Below are positions 1 to 8,447 of a DNA stretch of 64,000 nucleotides, piece by piece. How positions within the stretch are numbered: the first letter of the stretch is position 1; each line of letters starts with the position of its first letter. A model generated the notes under the pieces. That model made no database searches. It was not told the origin of the DNA and saw only the letters and a program-made list of their open reading frames with translations. A program made the position numbers and the translations under genes. Source of the DNA: Alg239-R122 sp041746135. GTDB taxonomy: Bacteria; Pseudomonadota; Alphaproteobacteria; Sphingomonadales; Sphingomonadaceae. Location: the NCBI GenBank assembly GCA_041746135.1, contig JBGTHQ010000010.1, forward strand, positions 1 through 64,000, in the 5' to 3' direction.

Positions 1-136
1 TGCCGGTCAGACCACCGGCAAATATCACCGCATGGCCGCGATCATATTTATGCCCGTCTTCTTGCGGACGGGGGAAGGCATGTTGCCACAGTTCGGGCGC
101 ATTGATGGCCAGATCGATATCTTTATCTGTGCTCAT
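1..136 (-). CDS. nnrD: ADP-dependent NAD(P)H-hydrate dehydratase, N-terminal fragment (runs off window)
   Basis: Only the first 45 codons are present; the rest lies left of base 1. The reading frame from the ATG at 136-134 gives a protein with HKYDRGHAVIFAGG near residue 30, the typical opening of the YjeF C-terminal (carbohydrate-kinase-like) repair enzyme that dehydrates damaged (S)-NAD(P)H hydrate using ADP. There is no N-terminal epimerase domain, so this would be the stand-alone form. The start ATG overlaps the TGA stop of the deacylase gene by 4 bases (ATGA), so the two are probably translationally coupled. The identification rests on a short but characteristic motif. Confidence 0.7.
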   Translation of the reverse strand, partial: MSTDKDIDLAINAPELWQHAFPRPQEDGHKYDRGHAVIFAGGLTG

Positions 137-1251
137 AGCACCTCGTCCTCGTCCAGCATGACATCGCTGAGCAGGCTGTCGGTAATCGAACCGACGCGTT
201 CCTCCACCGTATCGAAACTGCGCACCTCGGCGATATGCAGCAGCGCGTCGCCCTGATTCACCACCGGCAGCTGGCTGTGTCCGATCACCATGCCGTCGAT
301 CGGCGTGGTGACGCTATGCGGGTCTGCGCCCAGCACGTCGCTGACGATCGCGACCGTGTCGCCGGCATGCACGCGCGATCCCGATTCGGCCAGCATCCGC
401 GTGATCCCGCCGCGCGGCGCGCGCAGCCAGGTCGACCGGGTCGAACGGGCGGGCAGGGCAGGGACCTTGTCGATCCGCTTGATAGAAATCATGCCCATAT
501 GCCGCATCACCCGCAATATGCCCGAAACCCCGAAACGGACTGCAACTTCGTCAAAACGCAAAGCCTCGCCCGCCTCGAGCAACAGCATGTCCACGCCTTC
601 CGATTTGGCAATGTCGCGCATCGACCCGGGCCGCAACGGGGATTCGATGATCGCGGGCGCACCGAATGCCATCGCCAGATCGAGCAGATGCGGGTTGTCG
701 GCGGCGATGCGGATCTGCGGCAGGTTATAGCGGTGCTGCGCGGCGGAATGAATGTCGATGCCCAGGGTGCAGCGCGCGATAATCTTTTTCTGGAAAATAT
801 AGGCGAGCTGCGACGCCAGCGATCCGTTGGGACTGCCCGGAAACGAGCGGTTGAGGTCGCGGCGGTCGGGCAGGTAGCGGCTGTGCGCGGTAAAACCAAA
901 GATATTGACGACGGGCACGAAAATGACTGTACCGGCCAGCCGTTTTACGTTGATTTTGGGCAACACACGGCGGATGATTTCGGTACCGATAATCTCGTCG
1001 CCGTGGATCGCGGCGCTGACGAATATGACCGGACCCTGTCGCCGCCCGTGCATGACCCGTAAATTCATCGATACCGGCGTGCCCGAGGAGAGTTCGCTGA
1101 TCGGCATGGAGATGTCCGCGCTGGTACCCGGCCGGATGGCCTGATCGGCAATGATGAAATCGTCGGTCTGGGGCAGCGGCGATATAATGGGTATGGGCGT
1201 TTCTTCATGCACGGGCGAATCGCCGAAACGGGGGGGGTCATTGGTGATCAT
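133..1251 (-). CDS. AstE/AspA-like succinylglutamate desuccinylase/aspartoacylase family protein
   Basis: A 372-residue protein of the M14-like zinc deacylase family. Visible zinc-site elements are H83-G-D-E86, and H168 in DIHSAA. The R131-D-L-N-R134 segment typical of substrate binding is present, as is LLLEAGEA for the acidic catalytic residue. The C-terminal third looks like the small beta-barrel found in RimK-associated and AstE-like members. The family hydrolyses N-acyl amino acids or amides; the substrate cannot be read from the sequence. No arginine-catabolism (ast) genes are nearby, so a true AstE role is not supported. It overlaps the downstream nnrD start and lies divergent to the ribosomal operon across 352 bases. 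Confidence 0.85.
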   Translation of the reverse strand: MITNDPPRFGDSPVHEETPIPIISPLPQTDDFIIADQAIRPGTSADISMPISELSSGTPVSMNLRVMHGRRQGPVIFVSAAIHGDEIIGTEIIRRVLPKINVKRLAGTVIFVPVVNIFGFTAHSRYLPDRRDLNRSFPGSPNGSLASQLAYIFQKKIIARCTLGIDIHSAAQHRYNLPQIRIAADNPHLLDLAMAFGAPAIIESPLRPGSMRDIAKSEGVDMLLLEAGEALRFDEVAVRFGVSGILRVMRHMGMISIKRIDKVPALPARSTRSTWLRAPRGGITRMLAESGSRVHAGDTVAIVSDVLGADPHSVTTPIDGMVIGHSQLPVVNQGDALLHIAEVRSFDTVEERVGSITDSLLSDVMLDEDEVL

Positions 1252-1603
1252 CCGTTACAGCGTTCCACATCGGGCGCCGCATGGCAATCGAACAGCGGCT
1301 GAAAAACGCGAAAGCATGGGTTTTTTAACAAGACTGCCTCTTGAAAAAACCGTGAAGAAAGCCATTTGGTAACTATACAGAAAACTGCGCCGCATTCGGT
1401 GCCCGTTTATTTGATGCAACGCACCATTTTGGGTGTTGACTCGCAACCGGAATCGACTTAGGCGCAGGCTTCATTACAGAAACGGCAATCACTGTCACCG
1501 CAAATATTGCGTTCGATGGCGTTTTGCCTTTTTGTGTGTTTAGCGTTGAGATGGGCCGGAAACATCGTTTCCACATGGTCTCGTGGAGCAGGAGAAAAAT
1601 CAA
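1252..1603. other. Intergenic region between divergent deacylase and rpsM
   Basis: No convincing gene is seen. A TTGACT hexamer at 1436-1441 could be a -35 element for rpsM, but the matching -10 (TAGGCG, 1459-1464) is poor, so the promoter is not located with confidence. The rpsM leader after this point is long (about 140 bases), as is common for ribosomal operons with regulated leaders. Confidence 0.4.
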
Positions 1604-1972
1604 GTGGCTCGTATTGCCGGGGTGAACATCCCCACCAACAAGCGTGTTATTATCGCGCTGACCTATATTCATGGTATCGGTCGTACCAAGGCTGTCGAAA
1701 TTGCCGACAAGCTGAACATCGATCATAGTCGCCGTGTTCAGGATCTTAGCGATGCTGAAGTGCTGCAAATTCGTGAAACCATTGATGCCGATCACACCGT
1801 CGAGGGTGATCTTCGCCGCGAGAACGCGATGAACATCAAGCGTCTTTTGGACCTGGCCTGCTATCGCGGTCTGCGTCACCGTAAAGGCCTGCCGGTTCGC
1901 GGACAACGCACCCACACCAATGCACGCACCCGCAAGGGCAAGGCGAAACCGATTGCAGGCAAAAAGAAATAA
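1604..1972 (+). CDS. rpsM: 30S ribosomal protein S13
   Basis: A 122-residue protein beginning ARIAGVNIPTNKRV, the standard S13 N-terminus, with GIGRTKA helix-two-turn-helix residues and a basic C-terminal tail ending in KPIAGKKK. S13 sits in the head of the small subunit and contacts P-site tRNA and the B1 bridges. The GTG at 1604 is chosen over an earlier GTG at 1583 because it gives the exact family N-terminus and has AGGAGA at 1590-1595 about eight bases upstream. It is the first gene of an rpsM-rpsK-rpoA-rplQ operon. The usual upstream neighbours secY and adk are not here. Confidence 0.98.
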   Translation: MARIAGVNIPTNKRVIIALTYIHGIGRTKAVEIADKLNIDHSRRVQDLSDAEVLQIRETIDADHTVEGDLRRENAMNIKRLLDLACYRGLRHRKGLPVRGQRTHTNARTRKGKAKPIAGKKK

Positions 1973-2051
1973 ACGGCTCGCCGGGCTTCCTGTCCGGCAG
2001 CATGTTTATTCGTTTCCGCAATGTAAGAATTAAAGTCAGGAAGTCGATAAT

Positions 2052-2441
2052 ATGGCACGCGAACCGCAGCGTATCCGCAAAAAGGCACGCAAAAACATAT
2101 CCTCTGGCGTAGCGCACGTTAACGCCAGTTTCAACAACACCATGGTGACCATCACCGATGCGCAGGGCAATACGATCAGCTGGTCGTCGGCTGGCATGAT
2201 GGGGTTTAAGGGTTCACGCAAATCCACGCCGTACGCGGCGCAGATGACCGCCGAAGACGCGGGCCGCAAGGCTCAGGAACACGGCATGCGCACATTGGAA
2301 GTCGAAGTCAAAGGCCCCGGTTCCGGCCGCGAGTCCGCGCTTCGCGCGCTCCAGTCGGTGGGTCTTACGATCACCTCGATCCGCGACGTGACCTCCATTC
2401 CGCATAATGGTGTCCGCCCTTCAAAACGTCGCCGGGTATAA
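2052..2441 (+). CDS. rpsK: 30S ribosomal protein S11
   Basis: A 129-residue protein of normal length, beginning MAREPQRIRKKARKNI and ending in the conserved IPHNGVRPSKRRRV tail. S11 lines the platform of the small subunit near the mRNA exit and contacts the 3' end of 16S rRNA. It lies 79 bases downstream of rpsM in the same operon. The motifs NASFNNTMVTITD and GPGSGRESA are full matches to the family pattern. Nothing is unusual. Confidence 0.98.
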   Translation: MAREPQRIRKKARKNISSGVAHVNASFNNTMVTITDAQGNTISWSSAGMMGFKGSRKSTPYAAQMTAEDAGRKAQEHGMRTLEVEVKGPGSGRESALRALQSVGLTITSIRDVTSIPHNGVRPSKRRRV

Positions 2442-2550
2442 CTATCTAGCGCGTTATCCGGGTGGCGCATGCTGCCCAATTCTTTATCCGGCCGGAATTC
2501 ATTGCGATTGGCGCAATGTGAAATTCCCGCCATATCATTAGGGGAAGTCC

Positions 2551-3603
2551 ATGACTGTCAATATCAAGAACTGGCAGGAATTGAAAAAGCCACACGGCCT
2601 GGAAATGAAGGCTGGCGGCGATCCCAAGCGCAAAGCAACATTTTTGGCCGAGCCACTGGAACGTGGTTTCGGCCTTACGCTTGGCAATGCCCTGCGCCGG
2701 GTTCTGCTGTCATCCTTGCAGGGTGCGGCGATCACGTCGATCAAGATCGAAAACGTGCTGCACGAATTCTCGTCGCTGGCCGGCGTTCGCGAAGATGTCA
2801 CCGACATCGTGCTGAACGTGAAGCAGATTTCGCTGTCAATGGAAGGCGAGGGCCCGAAACGGCTGCAGCTGTCCGCGACCGGTCCTGCCGAAGTCAAGGC
2901 GGGCGATATTGCCGTGTCCGGCGACATCTCCATTCTGAACCCCAATCTCGTCATCTGTCACCTCGACGAAGGCGCGACGCTCAACATGGAACTCACTGCC
3001 GACACCGGCAAGGGGTATGTGCCGGCTGTCGCCAACCGTCCGATAGATGCGCCGATCGGCCTGATCCCCGTGGATTCGCTGTACTCGCCGATCGCGCAGG
3101 TATCGTACAAGGTCGACAAGACCCGCGTGGGGCAGGAGCTGGATTACGACAAGCTGGCGCTGACACTCGAAACCGATGGCACGGTCACGCCCGAGGACGC
3201 GATCGCTTATGCGGCGCGCATCCTTCAGGATCAGCTGCAGCTGTTCGTGCATTTCGAAGAGTCGCTGGCCGCCGCCAACCAGGCAGGCCAGGCCGCGCAG
3301 AGCCAGGAAGAAAGCGACGCCAACCAGCTCAATCGCTATCTTCTCAAGAAAGTCGACGAGCTCGAGCTTTCGGTCCGTTCCGCCAACTGTCTCAAGACCG
3401 ACAACATCATCTATATCGGCGACCTGGTCCAGAAGACCGAAGCCGAGATGTTGCGTACGCCGAATTTCGGCCGCAAGTCGCTCAACGAGATCAAGGAAGT
3501 CTTGTCCAGCATGGGGCTGCGCCTCGGCATGGACATTCCCGGCTGGCCGCCCGAAAATATCGAGGAAATGGCCAAGAAGCTCGAACAAGAACTGCTGGGC
3601 TAA
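2551..3603 (+). CDS. rpoA: DNA-directed RNA polymerase subunit alpha
   Basis: A 350-residue protein. Residues about 1-235 form the dimerising N-terminal domain that nucleates polymerase assembly, with the typical EPLERGFGLTLGNALRRVLL segment split around residue 50. An acidic/glutamine-rich linker follows. The C-terminal domain (about 265-345) contacts UP elements and activators and shows LELSVRSANCLK and NFGRKSLNEI. The start has GGGGAAG a few bases upstream. It is the third gene of the alpha operon; the 109-base gap after rpsK could hold an internal promoter, but none is obvious. Confidence 0.98.
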   Translation: MTVNIKNWQELKKPHGLEMKAGGDPKRKATFLAEPLERGFGLTLGNALRRVLLSSLQGAAITSIKIENVLHEFSSLAGVREDVTDIVLNVKQISLSMEGEGPKRLQLSATGPAEVKAGDIAVSGDISILNPNLVICHLDEGATLNMELTADTGKGYVPAVANRPIDAPIGLIPVDSLYSPIAQVSYKVDKTRVGQELDYDKLALTLETDGTVTPEDAIAYAARILQDQLQLFVHFEESLAAANQAGQAAQSQEESDANQLNRYLLKKVDELELSVRSANCLKTDNIIYIGDLVQKTEAEMLRTPNFGRKSLNEIKEVLSSMGLRLGMDIPGWPPENIEEMAKKLEQELLG

Positions 3604-3720
3604 ACCGATTGGCCATCTTCGCCCGTGCGGAGGTGGCCCAAAAGGGACAGGGGCTGACCCTCAAATCAGCCTGAACTGGGGTACCTCATACGGCCCTTTT
3701 ACGAACGAAAAGGAAATACC

Positions 3721-4146
3721 ATGCGTCACAGAATGAAGGGCCGCCGGATGCAGCGGACCAGCTCGCACCGTCAGGCTCTGATGAAGAACATGATGGCCGC
3801 GCTGATCAAGCACGAGCAGATCAAGACCACGCTTCCCAAGGCAAAGGAACTGCGCCCGCACATCGAAAAAATGATCACGCTGGCAAAGAAGGGTGGCCTT
3901 TCCAATCGCCGCCTCGCCATGGCGCGGCTGATGGACGAGACGCAGCTGAAGAAACTGTTCGACACGCTGGCCGAACGCTATTCGGACCGGAACGGCGGCT
4001 ATACCCGCATCATCAAGGCGGGCATCCGCGCCTCCGACGCTGCGCCGATGGCGATCATCGAACTGGTCGACCGCGACGAGGACGCCAAGGGCCAGGACAG
4101 CGGTCCGGTTCAGAATTTCAACGAAGACGAGATGGCCGACGCGTAA
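3721..4146 (+). CDS. rplQ: 50S ribosomal protein L17
   Basis: A 141-residue protein beginning MRHRMKGRRMQRTSSHRQA, the standard L17 start, with TTLPKAKELRPHIEKMIT in the core. L17 binds 23S rRNA near the exit tunnel rim. Compared with the E. coli protein it has a short acidic C-terminal extension (residues about 118-141), as is common in alphaproteobacteria. An AAAAGGAA ribosome-binding site lies 8-10 bases before the ATG. It is the last gene of the operon and is followed by a strong terminator. Confidence 0.98.
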   Translation: MRHRMKGRRMQRTSSHRQALMKNMMAALIKHEQIKTTLPKAKELRPHIEKMITLAKKGGLSNRRLAMARLMDETQLKKLFDTLAERYSDRNGGYTRIIKAGIRASDAAPMAIIELVDRDEDAKGQDSGPVQNFNEDEMADA

Positions 4147-4172
4147 GCACGGCACTATCGGATAATCACACG

Positions 4173-4204
4173 AACGGCGGTCCTGCAAGGGTCCGCCGTT
4201 TTTG
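4173..4204 (+). terminator. Rho-independent terminator of the rpsM-rplQ operon
   Basis: AACGGCGG at 4173-4180 pairs perfectly with CCGCCGTT at 4193-4200, with a further two or three pairs inside after one mismatch, followed by a T run at 4199-4203. It lies 26 bases after the rplQ stop. Confidence 0.9.
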
Positions 4205-4316
4205 GTTTGCGCGCCGGAACCGGCCCGGCTTTGCCGTGTCGTAAATACGCCCCCGCCGGCGCGACGTCCCGATTTGGAACGATGCGCCGCTTGCGCCTGA
4301 ATATTATGATTTCAAA

Positions 4317-4340
4317 CTTCCTTAATCCAGATTAAGGAAG
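4317..4340. promoter_or_regulatory. Perfect 10-bp palindrome upstream of the PEP-CTERM gene
   Basis: CTTCCTTAAT at 4317-4326 is repeated in inverse orientation as ATTAAGGAAG at 4331-4340 with a four-base spacer. It lies 50 bases before the next start codon and has no T tract, so it fits a dimeric regulator site or leader hairpin better than a terminator. No regulator can be named. Confidence 0.5.
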
Positions 4341-4389
4341 ATCAGCCTTGTCTATAGGTAGGCAGCGCACCTAATTGGGGGGAAATTTC

Positions 4390-5082
4390 ATGATCAATTA
4401 TCACAAATACATATTGGCAGCTACATTGGCACTTGCGTCGGTATCTGCACCGGTAATGGCGGAAACCGTATTTATCGGCAATCCGACCGGCGGTTCAAAC
4501 AGCTTCCCGTTTGGTGGGGGTGCTGGAGCCAATACGCGCTATCAGCAGGTATATAATCAAAACAGCTTCGCGGGAATATTCTCGATCACAGGGATCCAGT
4601 TTCGCCGCAACAGTGGTACAACGCTCAATTCGGGTATCTATGACCTGAACCTGTCGACGACAGCCAAATCGGTCAACGGCCTGTCGAATATATTCGACGA
4701 CAACCGCGGAGCCGATAACGCACTGTTGTTCAGCGGCACGTTACTGCCCAATTTCGATGGTACGCTGCTGACCTTCAATCTGACCAATGCATTTTCCTTT
4801 GATCCCGGCGCGGGCAATCTGCTTGTCGATTTTTCCTATGCCGGTCCTACCGATGGCAACAGCTTTTTCGACGCCAATAACGGCGATGCGAACGGTTTGT
4901 TCAGCCGGGCGCATGATTTCGGCTCGACCTTCAATGACTGGGGATTGCAGACGACATTTGTAGGTACGTTTGCGGCCGCCGTTCCCGAACCGGCCACATG
5001 GATGATGCTGATCCTGGGCTTTGGCCTGATCGGCGGCGCGATCCGGCGCAGCCCGGCACAGGTCAGAGTACGCTTTGCCTGA
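4390..5082 (+). CDS. PEPxxWA-CTERM sorting domain-containing exported protein
   Basis: A 230-residue secreted protein. An N-terminal signal peptide (to about residue 26, ending APVMA) precedes a beta-rich, Asn/Gly/Phe-rich body. The C-terminus carries VPEPATWMMLILGFGLIGGA followed by a basic cluster: a PEP motif, a membrane segment and arginines. This is the recognition tag for the EpsH/XrtA exosortase pathway linked to exopolysaccharide production and is typical of sphingomonads. The ATG at 4390 is preferred over a TTG at 4375 because GGGGGGA lies seven bases upstream of it. The function of the body is unknown. A palindrome lies just upstream and a terminator just downstream, so it is monocistronic. 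Confidence 0.88.
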   Translation: MINYHKYILAATLALASVSAPVMAETVFIGNPTGGSNSFPFGGGAGANTRYQQVYNQNSFAGIFSITGIQFRRNSGTTLNSGIYDLNLSTTAKSVNGLSNIFDDNRGADNALLFSGTLLPNFDGTLLTFNLTNAFSFDPGAGNLLVDFSYAGPTDGNSFFDANNGDANGLFSRAHDFGSTFNDWGLQTTFVGTFAAAVPEPATWMMLILGFGLIGGAIRRSPAQVRVRFA

Positions 5083-5106
5083 TTGAAACGGTTTTGCATT
5101 TTATGG

Positions 5107-5140
5107 CCCCGCCCAGATGCATGTCGGGGCGGGGTTTTTT
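5107..5140 (+). terminator. Rho-independent terminator after the PEP-CTERM gene
   Basis: CCCCGCCC at 5107-5114 pairs with GGGCGGGG at 5127-5134, followed directly by six T residues. The loop contains the self-complementary ATGCAT. It lies 25 bases after the stop codon. Confidence 0.93.
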
Positions 5141-5194
5141 ATTGTCTATTCGATGTTGCGAAACCCGTTCAGGCTGGTAGTCTTGCGGCAGACA

Positions 5195-5224
5195 CATGTT
5201 TGCACTGACCCATGTTTGCACTGA
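5195..5224. repeat. 14-bp tandem direct repeat before the prolyl oligopeptidase gene
   Basis: CATGTTTGCACTGA occurs at 5195-5208 and again at 5211-5224, separated by two bases, ending 12 bases before the start codon at 5237. It may be a simple duplication in the leader. Confidence 0.6.
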
Positions 5225-5236
5225 AAGGCCACACCC

Positions 5237-7435
5237 ATGCGCACCGCCACACTCGCTCTTCTGCTTGGAACCATATCGATGACAGCCACCTTGCCCGCCC
5301 TTGCCGCCGCTCAGGATAAGGCGGCATCGCTGCCGCAGGCCTCGGAGCCGCTCGACTATCCGCAGACCGAGACGGTCGATCAGGTCGATCCGCAATTTGG
5401 TGTCGATGTCGCCGATCCGTATCGCTGGCTGGAGGACGACGTGCGCGTCAATCCCAAAGTCGCCGCCTGGGTCAAGGCGGAAAATGCCGTGACCGATGCC
5501 TATCTTGATAGCTTGCCGGGCCGCGACGCGCTGGCGGCCAAGATGAAGACGCTGTTCGATTACGAGCGGTTCGGTCTGCCGGTCGGCAAGAATGGCAAAT
5601 ATTTCTATACGCGCAATGACGGGTTGCAGAACCAGTCGGTACTGTATGTGCGCGACGGGCTGGATGGCGAGGGCCGCGTCCTGATCGATCCCAATTTGTG
5701 GGCCAAGGATGGCGCGACCGCGCTCGACGCGTGGGTGCCGTCGGACGACGGGTCGAAACTGCTTTATGCCGTGCAGGATGGCGGTTCCGACTGGCGCACC
5801 GTCAGGATCCTCGATGTCGCCACCGGCGAGGTGATGGACGACACGATCGAATGGATGAAATTTTCCGGGCTCAGCTGGATCGGCGACGATGCGTTTGTCT
5901 ATTCGCGCTTCCCGAAACCCGAAGGCGGCGCAGAATTCCAGTCGCTCAATAAAAATCACGCCATTTATTATCACAAGCTGGGCACGCCGCAATCGGCCGA
6001 CCGGCTGATCTATGCGACACCCGGCCAGCCCGAACTCAACAACACGGCGCAGGTGACATCGGACGACCGATGGGCAGTGCTGACATCCTCATCGGGGACC
6101 GATGCCAAATATGAAGTATCGGTGATCGATCTGACCGCAGGGGAGTGGACCCCGCGCAAGATTGTGACGGGTTTCGAAAACGATTGGCAACTGGTCGATT
6201 CGGTGGATGGCCATCTCTATTTCGTGACCAACAAGGATGCGCCCCGGTTGCGCGTCGTGCGTTTCCATACCAATGACTTGTCGGCACCGCCCGAACAAGT
6301 GGTGGCGCAGGACGATGCCACGCTCGCCGGAGCCTCGATTGTCGGGGACAAGCTGATCGTCAGCTATCTGAAAGACGCGAAATCGGTGGTCCGCATGCTG
6401 ACGCTCGATGGCGATCCGGTCCGCGACCTCGCGCTGGACGGCATCGGCACGGCGGGCGGTTTCAACGGCAAGCCGGGCGACAGCGAGACATTCTATGCGT
6501 TCAGCAGCTTTACGCAGCCAGCGGCCATCTATCGGCTCGATACCGATACCGGCGAAAGCAGCGTGTTTGCCAAGCCGCAACTGTCGTTCGATCCGGCCAA
6601 TTACGAAACGCGCCAGGTTTTCTATGCGTCCAAGGATGGCACCAAGATCCCGATGTTCATCGTCCATAAAAAGGGTCTCGACCTGACCGGCGGTGCACCG
6701 ACATTGCTCTATGGCTATGGCGGTTTCGACATTTCGCTGACCCCCGGCTATTCGCCGACCCGCATGGCGTGGATCGATTCGGGCGGCGTCTATGTGCAGG
6801 CCAACCTGCGCGGCGGCGGCGAATATGGCAAGGCATGGCATGATGCCGGACGGTTGCAGAACAAGCAGAATGTGTTCGACGATTTCGCGGCGGCGGCCGA
6901 ATATCTGATTGCCGAGGGGATCAGCACCAAGGGCAAGATCGCGATCGAGGGGCGGTCGAACGGCGGCCTGCTGGTCGGCGCGACGGTGAACCAGCGGCCC
7001 GACCTGTTCGCGGCGGGTCATGCTGCGGTCGGGGTGATGGACATGCTGCGTTTCGACCGGTTCACCGCCGGGCGCTATTGGGTCGACGATTATGGTTATC
7101 CCGATAAAGAGCAGGATTTCAAAACGCTGCTGTCCTATTCGCCCTATCACAATATCAAAAGCGGCGTGGATTATCCCGCGGTGATCGTGTCGACTGCCGA
7201 TACCGACGACCGCGTGGTGCCGGGACACAGCTTCAAATATACCGCAGCATTGCAGGCCGCCAATACCGGCGACAAGCCCAAGATTATCCGCATCGAAACG
7301 CGCGCGGGTCATGGCAGCGGCAAGCCCACCGACAAGATAATCGAGGAATATAGCGATATCTATGCCTTCCTTGCCTATTGGACCGGGCTGAAAATCGAAG
7401 GCCAGGCGGGCGGCGCAACGGACGCGGGAAATTAA
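5237..7435 (+). CDS. Secreted prolyl oligopeptidase (peptidase family S9A)
   Basis: A 732-residue serine peptidase. A signal peptide (to about residue 24, ending PALAAA) targets it to the periplasm. Residues about 35-110 and the C-terminal third form the alpha/beta-hydrolase catalytic domain; the middle is the seven-bladed propeller that restricts entry to short peptides. The catalytic triad is visible as S574 in EGRSNGG, D657 in DTDDRVVP and H692 in AGHGSGKP. The YGYGGFDIS segment supplies the oxyanion-hole tyrosine. The family cleaves peptides up to about 30 residues after proline. It stands alone between intergenic regions and probably recycles peptides. Confidence 0.95.
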   Translation: MRTATLALLLGTISMTATLPALAAAQDKAASLPQASEPLDYPQTETVDQVDPQFGVDVADPYRWLEDDVRVNPKVAAWVKAENAVTDAYLDSLPGRDALAAKMKTLFDYERFGLPVGKNGKYFYTRNDGLQNQSVLYVRDGLDGEGRVLIDPNLWAKDGATALDAWVPSDDGSKLLYAVQDGGSDWRTVRILDVATGEVMDDTIEWMKFSGLSWIGDDAFVYSRFPKPEGGAEFQSLNKNHAIYYHKLGTPQSADRLIYATPGQPELNNTAQVTSDDRWAVLTSSSGTDAKYEVSVIDLTAGEWTPRKIVTGFENDWQLVDSVDGHLYFVTNKDAPRLRVVRFHTNDLSAPPEQVVAQDDATLAGASIVGDKLIVSYLKDAKSVVRMLTLDGDPVRDLALDGIGTAGGFNGKPGDSETFYAFSSFTQPAAIYRLDTDTGESSVFAKPQLSFDPANYETRQVFYASKDGTKIPMFIVHKKGLDLTGGAPTLLYGYGGFDISLTPGYSPTRMAWIDSGGVYVQANLRGGGEYGKAWHDAGRLQNKQNVFDDFAAAAEYLIAEGISTKGKIAIEGRSNGGLLVGATVNQRPDLFAAGHAAVGVMDMLRFDRFTAGRYWVDDYGYPDKEQDFKTLLSYSPYHNIKSGVDYPAVIVSTADTDDRVVPGHSFKYTAALQAANTGDKPKIIRIETRAGHGSGKPTDKIIEEYSDIYAFLAYWTGLKIEGQAGGATDAGN

Positions 7436-7809
7436 GTCCGCGCGGTAAAGCGCAGCAACCCGTCAGATAATTCTTTCCTACATCGCCGCGCCGGTGATAG
7501 CCTGCGCGGGTCAGGGGTGTACCGCATGTACGCAAAACCGGTCGCGAAAAAACGCGTGAAAAAGGGTAATGTGACAATTTTGCGATTAATCATGCTTGTA
7601 ACCCACGAGAAAACAAAGATGAAAACAGGAATTGCAAAATTGTCGCCAAAGTCGCTTTTGACATTTTTGCCGACAATGTGTTCATAAAAATGCGTAGTTA
7701 CATGAATAATTGCTGTCATTGGGGTTCAGTGCTCGGTCAACACGGGGGTGATATAGCAATATAGTGAGCTCGGAAATCGTTCTGGGCAGCAAATGAAAGG
7801 ACAAGCGTT
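7436..7809. other. Intergenic region containing a 15-bp inverted repeat
   Basis: No gene is seen. GACAATTTTGCGATT at 7573-7587 is matched in inverse orientation by 7630-7644 with one mismatch and a 42-base spacer. A related AT-rich string (GACATTTTTGCCGAC) follows near 7660. This is probably regulatory DNA for the secreted-protein gene at 7810, but no promoter is clear. Confidence 0.4.
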
Positions 7810-8319
7810 ATGACCCAGTTACAAAAAGCACTGATCGGAACCGCTGCCGCTGCTGCGATGGCCGTTTCCGCAACTCCGGCGCTCGCCAATGACCGCTATG
7901 ACAACCGCGACAATGACGGGATCAGCGTCGGTGACGTTCTCACCGGCGCGCTGATACTCGGCGGGATCGCCGCCATCGCGACGTCCGGCAGCCGCAATAA
8001 TCGCTATGACCGCGGCAACCGGTATGATGACCGCTATAATCGCGGCGACCGATATGACTATAATCGCGCCGGTTACCGCAATGTGCGGCAAATCGATCCC
8101 CGCAGCGCAGTCGATCAATGCGTGCGCGCGGCCGAGCGCCAGGCCGCCCATCATGGCTATGCCAATGTCACGCGCGTGCGCGATATCGATCGCACCCGTT
8201 ATGGCTACCGCGTGCGCGGCAATATTCAAATCGCCAGTCGCGGCTATAACGATCGCGGTCGGTTTACCTGCCTGACCGATGGTCGTGGCCGCCCGCAGAT
8301 CAGCTATCGCGGGATTTGA
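7810..8319 (+). CDS. Secreted Arg/Tyr/Asp-rich protein with glycine-rich hydrophobic segment (paralogue 1)
   Basis: A 169-residue exported protein of unknown function. The signal peptide ends at about residue 26 (TPALA). A hydrophobic glycine-containing stretch, GDVLTGALILGGIAAIA, lies at about residues 41-57. A repetitive tract of NRYDRG-like units follows, then a C-terminal domain with two cysteines (in DQCVRA and FTCLTD) that may form a disulfide. Layout and the GALILGGIAAI core match the next gene, so the two are tandem paralogues. The pattern recalls RcnB-like periplasmic proteins rich in DRYR repeats, but a specific family is not claimed. GAAAGGA lies eight bases before the ATG. Confidence 0.75.
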   Translation: MTQLQKALIGTAAAAAMAVSATPALANDRYDNRDNDGISVGDVLTGALILGGIAAIATSGSRNNRYDRGNRYDDRYNRGDRYDYNRAGYRNVRQIDPRSAVDQCVRAAERQAAHHGYANVTRVRDIDRTRYGYRVRGNIQIASRGYNDRGRFTCLTDGRGRPQISYRGI

Positions 8320-8447
8320 CAAACCTGTGTCCCGCGCGCGACAGAGATGATATGACCGGACGGTTCAGCCTTGCGAAAGGCTGGACCGTTGATAATGCGC
8401 ACGCAGTTTTCTCGCGAAATTCAGCGATATCGAAACAGGAAATGCCC

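Noticed and set aside
6089..7312. A 407-codon open frame opposite the prolyl oligopeptidase gene
   Set aside because: It is a mirror frame of a strongly supported gene; the same holds for long frames opposite rpoA, PBP1A and mccB.
8000..8080. Short repeated codons for Asn-Arg-Tyr-Asp considered as a CRISPR or tandem-repeat locus
   Set aside because: The repeats are in frame, vary in length and code for the protein tract; no spacer structure exists. No CRISPR array was seen anywhere in the window.
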